Assembly: GCA_003453595.1 (NCBI GenBank)
Contig: DMOG01000031.1
Location: 1-23,213, forward strand
Direction: 5' to 3'
Source: Candidatus Uhrbacteria bacterium
GTDB taxonomy: Bacteria; Patescibacteriota; Patescibacteriia; UBA9934
Length of the DNA: 23,213 nucleotides
Shown: positions 7,571 to 15,700 of the stretch, piece after piece
Position numbering within the stretch: position 1 is the stretch's first letter
How the letters are laid out: each line of letters begins with the position of its first letter
Translations under genes and position numbers: made by a program
Notes under the pieces: model-generated
The model's database searches: none
Told to the model about the DNA's origin: nothing
The model's input: only the letters and a program-made list of their open reading frames with translations

Positions 7571-7918
7571 TTTATTTTTTATTGATTTAATCCACGCTCC
7601 GAGCATTTGGCCAACACTATTGATTTGTTGTTGTAGTAAATTGTATTTTTCAATATTGATAGCTTTAACATCGCATGCTATACGAACAAGAAAACGGAGT
7701 AAGTTTAATTTTACACTCGCATTATTAAGCGTATGTAATTTTTCCAATTCATATTGTGCTTCCGCTTGTATGATAAGCTCGATAAAATCAAGTGTGGTAT
7801 TCTCCGTCCGAAGCCATAATCCATATCTATCTAGTCTTGGCACTAATATGCGGAAGTTATAAATCATTTTATACAAACCATAACTTTCTGTGAAAATAGG
7901 CAATTTCATCTGACCCAT
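7550..7918 (-). CDS. avd: DGR accessory variability determinant (Avd-like four-helix protein)
   Basis: A 122-residue mostly helical protein. Its pattern matches the Avd family: an early aromatic YGLYKMIYNF helix, a DRYGLWLRTEN turn, a long helix with LNNASVKLNLLRFLVRIA, and a C-terminal helix ending VGQMLGAWIKS. Avd proteins form a pentamer that binds the reverse transcriptase and the TR RNA and are needed for cDNA synthesis. Here the gene lies on the strand opposite to the reverse transcriptase, and its start codon is separated from that gene's ATG by only 2 bp. Starting at the second Met (7909) is possible. No Shine-Dalgarno sequence is seen, and its promoter must lie inside the reverse transcriptase gene. 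Confidence 0.88.
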   Translation of the reverse strand: MGQMKLPIFTESYGLYKMIYNFRILVPRLDRYGLWLRTENTTLDFIELIIQAEAQYELEKLHTLNNASVKLNLLRFLVRIACDVKAINIEKYNLLQQQINSVGQMLGAWIKSIKNKNNIKAS

Positions 7919-7920
7919 AT

Positions 7921-8988
7921 ATGAAAAGATTTAATAATTTATATTTAGGCATGATAACTAAGGAATCTTTACTCTTGGCTTGGCAAAAATTTAGGAAAGG
8001 CAAAACGAAGAGAAAAGATGTAGCTGAATTTGAACGCAACCTTGATCAAAATATTAATAGTTTGCATAAAGAACTCTCTCAAGGATTATATCAACATGGT
8101 CCATATTATTCATTTTATATTTCAGACCCTAAACTAAGGCATATACATAAAGCAACGGTAAGGGATCGCGTTGTGCACCATACAGTTTTTAAAATACTTA
8201 ATCCAATATTTGAACCAACTTTTATTTTCGACTCTTATTCCTGTCGCATAGGCAAGGGAACTCATAAAGGGGTTAAGGCGTTGGTTAATATGGCAAGGAA
8301 GGTGAGTAAGAATTATACATGCCAGTGCTTCGTGCTTAAATGCGATATCCGTAAATTTTTTGATTCGATTGATCAAGATATTTTATTAAATATACTTAAT
8401 AAACGGATAGCTGATCCTAATGTTATACAGATTTTGAAAGCTATAATAACAAGTTTTTCGTCAAATCAGTCAAATTTATTTGAACGAAAAGGTATCCCAA
8501 TCGGCAATTTAATATCACAGTTATTCGCTAATATTTACATGAATGAGTTTGATCAATTTATAAAGCATGATTGTAGCGTTAAGTATTACGCGAGATATAC
8601 AGATGATTTCGTGGTTGTCTCTGATAATAGAGATGAATTAGTAGCATTGCTTGCCAGAGTAAAACAATTTTTAACCAAAAATTTACATCTTGAATTGCAT
8701 CCAGATAAGGTTTCAATCAGTGGGCTGAATAATGGTATAGATTTTTTAGGATTTGTCGTACGACCATATTGTCTATTACTTCGAACGAAGACCAAAAGAA
8801 GAATGTTAAAAAAATTAGATAAACTAATTAAAGAGAATGATGTATCGGGGGGGGGCGACCAATTGCATATTACACAAGTTGTATCGTCGTATCTTGGACA
8901 TATATCTCACGCAAATTCATTTATCCTAAGTAAACAAGTAAGAGATAAGGTTGCAAAGGTTGCAAAAGTAAGCCTGTTGAAAAAATGA
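7921..8988 (+). CDS. DGR reverse transcriptase
   Basis: A 355-residue reverse transcriptase of DGR type. It starts MKRFNNLY, as many DGR enzymes do. It has a catalytic Asp in KCDIRKFFDSI (Asp142), the DGR-specific IPIGNLISQ (192-200) where group II intron enzymes have QGxxxSP, and the catalytic box YARYTDDF with YTDD at 226-229 (YADD is more usual). GLNNGIDFLGFVV precedes the thumb. There is no maturase or HNH domain. With Avd it would copy the TR RNA while misincorporating opposite adenines. A run of nine G at 8847-8855 encodes Gly310-Gly312 in the thumb, striking in so AT-rich a gene. No Shine-Dalgarno sequence precedes the start. Confidence 0.95.
   Translation: MKRFNNLYLGMITKESLLLAWQKFRKGKTKRKDVAEFERNLDQNINSLHKELSQGLYQHGPYYSFYISDPKLRHIHKATVRDRVVHHTVFKILNPIFEPTFIFDSYSCRIGKGTHKGVKALVNMARKVSKNYTCQCFVLKCDIRKFFDSIDQDILLNILNKRIADPNVIQILKAIITSFSSNQSNLFERKGIPIGNLISQLFANIYMNEFDQFIKHDCSVKYYARYTDDFVVVSDNRDELVALLARVKQFLTKNLHLELHPDKVSISGLNNGIDFLGFVVRPYCLLLRTKTKRRMLKKLDKLIKENDVSGGGDQLHITQVVSSYLGHISHANSFILSKQVRDKVAKVAKVSLLKK
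8847..8855 (+). repeat. G9 homopolymer in the reverse transcriptase gene
   Basis: Nine consecutive G residues within codons 309-312 of the reverse transcriptase. Loss or gain of one base would shift the frame before the last ~43 residues. Confidence 0.85.
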
Positions 8989-9010
8989 GTACAAGTTGTA
9001 CTCATTTTTT
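8981..9010. terminator. Terminator overlapping the reverse transcriptase stop
   Basis: A perfect 14-bp inverted repeat (aaaaatgagtacaa with ttgtactcattttt) around one central base, ending in six T residues. It includes the TGA stop of the reverse transcriptase, leaves almost no loop in the full palindrome, and works in either direction. Confidence 0.8.
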
Positions 9011-9018
9011 GGTATACT
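9010..9018 (+). promoter_or_regulatory. Extended -10 promoter for the calcium-repeat/giant protein unit
   Basis: TGGTATACT (TGn-TATACT) directly follows the reverse transcriptase terminator and lies about 20 bp before the next ATG, giving a very short leader. No good -35 box is seen. Confidence 0.5.
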
Positions 9019-9038
9019 ATTACAAGTAAATCCACAAC

Positions 9039-9692
9039 ATGGAAAATGAACAAAAGCGGATTATTATTCGCAGGACCAAACCTTCGTTTACAAAGGAACA
9101 GAAGGTTGCTTTTAGTATAATACTTGGCACAGGGTGTATTGCTCTGGTACTTGGCGGATTCTATCTTGTGCGGCACATTGCTCAGCCATTTTATATTAAT
9201 TATTCAGGCGAAATGTATTTGTCTATCGAAGATCAGCAAGCTTTGGAAATGGCACAACAACAAACTAAAGATACTGACAGTGATGGCTTGACTGACTATG
9301 ATGAATTATATGTTTATGGCACATCACCATATTTAATGGACACAGATGGTGACGGATACACAGATGCCACAGAAGTGTCATCTGGAACAAATCCAATTTG
9401 TGCTGTCGGTGATGATTGTGCTGAGGAAACAACATCCAGTTCACCTGAATTGTTTGGTGATTTACTTCCAGATACTCAAGTTGAGCCAGCTCCATCCATG
9501 TCATTGGAACAAATTCAACAGGCTGTTCATGAATTAACTATTGATGAAATTCGTGACTTGCTTATTCAGGCCGGAGCTGATCCGTCTGAGCTGGCTGGTA
9601 TTTCGGACGCAGACTTACAAGCTTTATTCACTGAGGTGATGTCAGATTTAGAATCAAGTGGAGATTTTGATCAATATCTTCCACAACAATAA
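9039..9692 (+). CDS. Membrane-anchored protein with thrombospondin type-3 calcium repeats
   Basis: A 217-residue protein with a basic cytoplasmic N-terminus (1-21), one membrane helix (about 22-44) and an extracellular remainder. Two Asp-rich thrombospondin type-3 units, DTDSDGLTDYDEL (78-90) and DTDGDGYTDATEV (101-113), are classic calcium-binding repeats, with spacing GTSP/GTNP as in bacterial examples. A linker rich in Ser/Pro/Glu and a helical acidic C-terminus (about 150-217) follow. The gene sits 10 bp upstream of the giant secreted-protein gene, so a joint role at the cell surface is likely. The specific function is unknown. Confidence 0.85.
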   Translation: MENEQKRIIIRRTKPSFTKEQKVAFSIILGTGCIALVLGGFYLVRHIAQPFYINYSGEMYLSIEDQQALEMAQQQTKDTDSDGLTDYDELYVYGTSPYLMDTDGDGYTDATEVSSGTNPICAVGDDCAEETTSSSPELFGDLLPDTQVEPAPSMSLEQIQQAVHELTIDEIRDLLIQAGADPSELAGISDADLQALFTEVMSDLESSGDFDQYLPQQ

Positions 9693-9702
9693 AAAAGGTT
9701 TT

Positions 9703-12700
9703 ATGCAACTAAAAAAGAGGATGAAAAAAATAATGCACCTGGGTGTTTCAGTACTATTGCTACTGAGTTTGAGCTTTGGGGCTGTTTCAACAGTCCATGC
9801 GCAATTAGTTGTTTCCGCGCCTGATGTTGTCGGGCAACAATCTATAATGGACATCCTAAAGAAGGTTGCCACTGAACTTCGCGACGCGCTTGTTTCTTCA
9901 TTGTCAGCAGAAATGATCAATCTGCTTTCCACCATGGCTAGTCAATTGGCATCAAACACAGCCGTATGGGTTGGGTCAGGTGGAAATGCCGAAAGCCCAC
10001 TTATTAATGTTCTTCCATCCAAGGATTATTTTAAATATGCTGGCGCTCGGATACTTTCTGATGTTTACAATGATGTTGTTATTGATAACCTGGAAGACGG
10101 CATGTGGCCAACACTTAATGTTTACTTAAATACTGATCCAAGTGTTTTGGCAGCAATTCGTGGTGGTATTCGTTCTTTTGCACAACGACCAGAAATCAGT
10201 TTTGAATATCCAAGTATAAAAAATAATTGGGCTGGATATTTAGCAACAGTCAGTGCATCAGATCTAAGCCCTGAAATTAAAACTGCTCAAGTTTTGTCTG
10301 TAATGGTTCAGGCTTTTGACCCGGGTGTAAATGAACTTTCAGCTATTGCCCAGGTGGAAATGTATGCGCTTAACAAAGCTCAGTCAGAGGCAAGGGCAGA
10401 GGAGGAGTCATTGCAAGCAAATGATGGGTTCCAAGCAGTTGTTCATTACATTACAGGTCAAGTGGAAACTCCGGCTTCGCAGGTTAAAAAAGAACTTGAA
10501 TATTCGCTTGAGTTGCAAAAACAACTACCATTTGATTTAAATACATCACTTTTATCAAACTCAGATTCGCTTTTGTCAATCGGCGTTAATGCCGGCACGA
10601 TTTTTACAAATACACTTTTTTCGCAATTGATGAACAAATTTAAGGAAGGACTGTTTGAAGATGTGTCAGCTCCGGGAAATCCATTTGATCCAAATAGTGC
10701 AGTCGAGTATTCACGGGATCGTATTGCCCAAGTTTTCCGAAGCATTACTTCATTTAAGCCTTTGGAAATAACTGACTATAGTTTGCTTTCAGAACTTGCG
10801 ACCTGTCCTTCCACATTCCGAGGTTCTTCTCGAAGACTATTTAATTGTGGAATTGATTCTTCTTTTGCCTCAGCAATTGCACTTTCTAGAACAGGCACAA
10901 CTCTTACTCTTCAAAATGCTATTGATGAGGGTTATGTTGATGGAAATTGGCCTTTGATTCCTTCGTCTGACACGGCTCGCAATCAGGATCCAAAATGTTA
11001 TACCTATGGTTTTTGTCATAGCAACATTGTTAAGCTTAGAAAAGCCCGAATTATTTCAGTTGGTTGGGAGATTGCTTCCGAATCAGATAATAATTCAGAT
11101 TCCAGCCCAGTTACTTTGCAAGAAGTAATTAATGGATTTTATTCCTGTAATAGTGACGGGGAACTTGATGATCAACATCCATGGTGTCATTTAATTGATC
11201 CAAATTGGGTTCTTAAGTTTCCAGAAACACAGTGTCGCACTTTGGCCTATGGCCAGTTGTTGTCAGCCGCTGGTACTGATCAAAGAGCAGAAGAATGTGT
11301 TGATATTCAAAGTTGTGTTTCTGAAGATGAAAACGGCAATTGCGCTGGTGGATATGGAGCCTGCGTGCGCGAAAAAAATGTTTGGCAATTTAGAGGAAAT
11401 TCCTGTCCACAGGAATATGCCAGTTGTATGACCTTTGAGACAGAACAGGGTGTTAAAGTAGATTTCCTCACAAATACTATTGATTACGGTGATTGCCGCG
11501 CTTCAAATGCTGGTTGTTTGTGGTATGCAACGCAAAAAGACGAAGTTGATGATGTTTATGATTGGCCGGTGATAGCTAGTGTTGAGGTAGCTGATTTGGC
11601 TATTGATGCCTATAAAAATCGTTTATATTTTAATGATGAGGTTGAGACCTGCGAGGCTGAATATGCCGGATGTTCGACTTTATATGAGCGAGATGAGGAT
11701 TTAACTTTAAATATTTTTTCCAATCCAGGTTTTGAAGCTGATAGTAATGAGGACGGTGTTCCTGATGGTTGGTTAATCGATGGATTAGTTTATTCAACCG
11801 ATGGTACAAAAAGCAGAACTGGAACCGATGCCATTGATTTGGAGTCAGCTGGTGGTACAGCGTCTCGTTTGGGTATTGTTCTTGATCAGTCAAAGTTCTA
11901 TTCCATGTCAGTTTATGCAAAATCACTAGGTACCGGAACAGATGTTGGTACTGTTTCGTTGAGCATTGTGGATGAAAATGGCACGCCAACAAACATGTCT
12001 GCGCAAAGTATTACTGATGATTGTTCAGGAGATTGTCTTGTTGACTGTCGCGTTTTAACCACAGACACTAGTACAGTGAGATTAGAGGCTGAGGTGCGCG
12101 AGGTAGGTTATACTCGTTTTGAATGTGTATTTACAACTCCAACTTTGATAGACAGAACTTTGGATTTATATGCAGAACTTACTTTGGCTGGGGATGTTTC
12201 GTTTGATGATATTCAAATTGAGCAAAGCTCAGATCCTAACATTTTTACTAATGGCTATAACCAGGATAGTTTTACTGATGTTTATTTAAAAATTGCTCCA
12301 GAATATCTGGGTTGTACCGGGGCTGACTCTGATGTGGCAGAATGTGATCTTTATGCACGCATGTGTACAGAACAGGATGCTGGCTGTGGACAATATATTC
12401 CTACCAATGGCGATCCAGCAGTATCCGCAGTTATTAGTGATTTGGATACATGTCCGGCAATTTGTGATGGCTATGACACTTATCGCCAAGAGGCCACAAC
12501 CTATGAGTCGTTTGGTGATTTCCCAATCTATTTCATTGCCGATTCTGCAGATTCTTGTAATGAGTCAGCTGTGGGATGTACTGAATTCACAAATTTGGAA
12601 ACTGAGGAAAAATCATATTTCACATATTTGCGTACTTGCGTAACAGAAGACCAAGCCATGGCCAATACAGGTGGAGATCGGGCAGCGACTTTCTACACTT

Positions 12701-15700
12701 GGGAAGGATCAGATGAAGAAGGATATCAATTGCGAACATGGAGATTGTTAGAGTCAGATCTTGATGCAACTTCCTATCATCCTTATGCTTATGCTAGTAG
12801 TGGTGAAGTTGAGATGAATCCTGGATCAGCGCCTTGTACAAATTGGCAAACAAATGCCAGTGGAATTACTTGTGAAGATGACTCTGATGCAAATTTAAGG
12901 TTTGATTCAGAATCAAGTTCATGTGATGAATATATTGATACTATTACAAACCCAGATTGTCGCGAGTTCTACGACATTCGTGGATCGATTCATTATCGAT
13001 TATGGTCAGAAACAACCACTGTTGATGATTCCTGCGTTTCCTATCGCCTAACAGAATTAGCTGGAGATGGTGCCACAGAGCAAGCAGCTGTTTGTACTAC
13101 GGCTAAAGGTTATTATGATGCTGTGGCTGGTTTGTGTCGTTTTTACGGATTTAGCAATGAAAGCACTGAATGCTCCGAATCTGATAATGGTTGTCGTTCA
13201 TATACTGGCGGTCGCAGTGCCAACAGTCGAGTGGCATTGGAAGAAATGTTTGAAGACGGATCAATCAGTTCATGGGAGTCAGATAGTGCATCGTCTGTCA
13301 CGCTTTCCAACGAGTCAGTTTCCTTTGGTGGACACTCATTAAAATCAAGTGGCCAAACAGTTTGGACATATCAGTACAATGAAGGCTCAACCTGTACCGA
13401 TGAAGACGGTTGCGCCTCAACATCAGGTGCTTTGGGAGGGGGCTGTACAGTAAGTTTTGGTAGACAATATTGTGGAACTTTAAATAATCAATTATTTACA
13501 GACAAAACATATACCTTAACTTTCTGGGCTAAGGGCGCTGTTGATGTGGCAGTTGGATTTGATATCAATGCTTCTGCTAGTGTTACTCCTGAGGTTGAGC
13601 AAACAGTTGAGCTTACCAGTGAATGGAAGTATTACTCGATTGGTCCTTTTGACATGAATTCAGTTGATTATCCAAGTTTTGGAGCTGGTACGGTATTGGC
13701 CTTTGATCCAGATGGCTCCGGAGACTTTTACATTGATAATCTAATGTTGCGTGAAGGTGAGGATAATATCACTATAATTCGAGATTCTTGGACAACACCA
13801 ATGGTCTGCGATGTTACGACAGAAGGAGCTATTTCTCCGCAGTATCAGCTGGGATGTCAGGAATATACAGATCAAGACGATAGTACTTGGTACTTAAAGT
13901 CTTTCCGAGATTTGTGTTCTGACGATAAAGTTGGATGTTCTTCTTACTTTACAACCGAACAATCAGATTCAGAATACATGGCAGTTTATAATGCCACTTG
14001 CTATAACACAGACTTAAGTGGTGGATCATGGTTGTTGGCAGATAACGCCAGTGCCAGAACAGATTGTCATCTTTATACAAACGACGCGGGAACAAGTTTT
14101 GACACTACCAGCCCAGTGTTATGTACAATTGTGGCTGGCGCAGATTCATGCCAGTTCGACCTTGATGGTTGGTTTATTCCTGAATATAAAACATTGGTTG
14201 GATCAGGTGATCAAAATCTATATCATATTTCATACGGACCAGACGCCACTTTCGTGGCTCCAGACTCAAGTTTGTATGCGATTTATGATGAAAATCTTGC
14301 TTGTTCAGCAGAAGGTGCTGGCTGTATGGAACTAGGACAGCCGGAGTTTACACCTGATAATTCTAAGGTTGATAGTTGGCAAACAGTTTATTTGCTCAAT
14401 GATCCAGATTTGTACGACACAATTCTTTGTGGTCAAGATGAATTGTTCTGTAAAGAATGGGATACTCAAGCAGATGGAACTTGGTATTTCAAAGATCCAA
14501 TCGGTCATACCTGTGAATACAAAACAGATGTGACAGTTTCAGGCACTACCTATAGCGGTTGGTTTAAAAATGGAACAAGTGAATTTTGCTATGGAACTGG
14601 AGTATGTTCTGAGGGTGGATCAACTTGCAGTACTGACGCGCAGTGTGCATTAGCTGACGCCGGTGAGTGTTTGATTACGCAAGGTTCTTATCTTGTGGGC
14701 GGAACAGATAGTGGAATTTGGCGAAATGGAGATACGCAATATAGCGGTTGGGTAGGAAATTGTAGTGCAGAATATAATGGTTGTAGTGAATTTGTTGATC
14801 CATTAGACATGGCTGATAGTGAATTTTATACCCAAGCTGATGGTGAATCATATTTTTACATTGATAATGATCAGCTCAGCGAATCATCACTTTTGTCTTC
14901 ACAACGATGTAATGGACAAGTAAGTCAAAAAGAAGGATGTGTTTTATTTAATGATGGCGGTGAAGTTGGTTTTGACTACAATGCCAGTGCCACTTACACA
15001 GTTAGTTCTCACGCTGACGAGCTTTTAGGTAAAACTCCATTTTCGCTTGTTGACCCAGTTGATTGTTCTACCACCACCACCTCAACAATAACACTAGCAG
15101 ACGGTAGCACCTTTGACCCTTGTGCTAGTCGTTGTGCTTATGCGAATCCGCGTTTATATGCAGATTTTGATATCAGAACAATCGGTCCGGATGACTTTGA
15201 AGAGTTTGTTACATTTGGAACCTCTTGTTATCAGGATTCTGATTGTGCACCATATGAAAGTGACTTGGGAGACATGATTAGTGGTGATTGTGTTGCTGAG
15301 TATTTATGGACACAGGATACTGGTTATTCTCAGTATAGTGATGTCACTCGTTTAGAAAACGATACAAATCGGATTATAAAAGTTGAACAAAATCGTGTTT
15401 GTTCCGAATGGCTCTCTTGCTCAAGTTCTTATTCGATCTGGGATCAAGACGCTGGACGATATCGCACCATTTGTGACGGAATTGATCTTTGTACAGAATA
15501 TTCAGCCGAAGGTCATCCATCTTTCTGTTCGGCCTGGGATTCAGATAATGCCGCAGTTGTGCTTGATGCTGAAAAATATGTTTCTCGGGATGTTAGTTTT
15601 TATGGAGAAGATTATTCCGGCTATTCAATTCCTGACATTTTCCCATTGCAAACTTTAGAACAAGTAAACATTGCTCCGCCGGCGGGATATTGTGACTGGT

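Noticed and set aside
7921..8988. Group II intron or retron reverse transcriptase
   Set aside because: The IPIGNLISQ motif, lack of a maturase domain, adjacent Avd-like gene and TR/VR pair identify a DGR enzyme.
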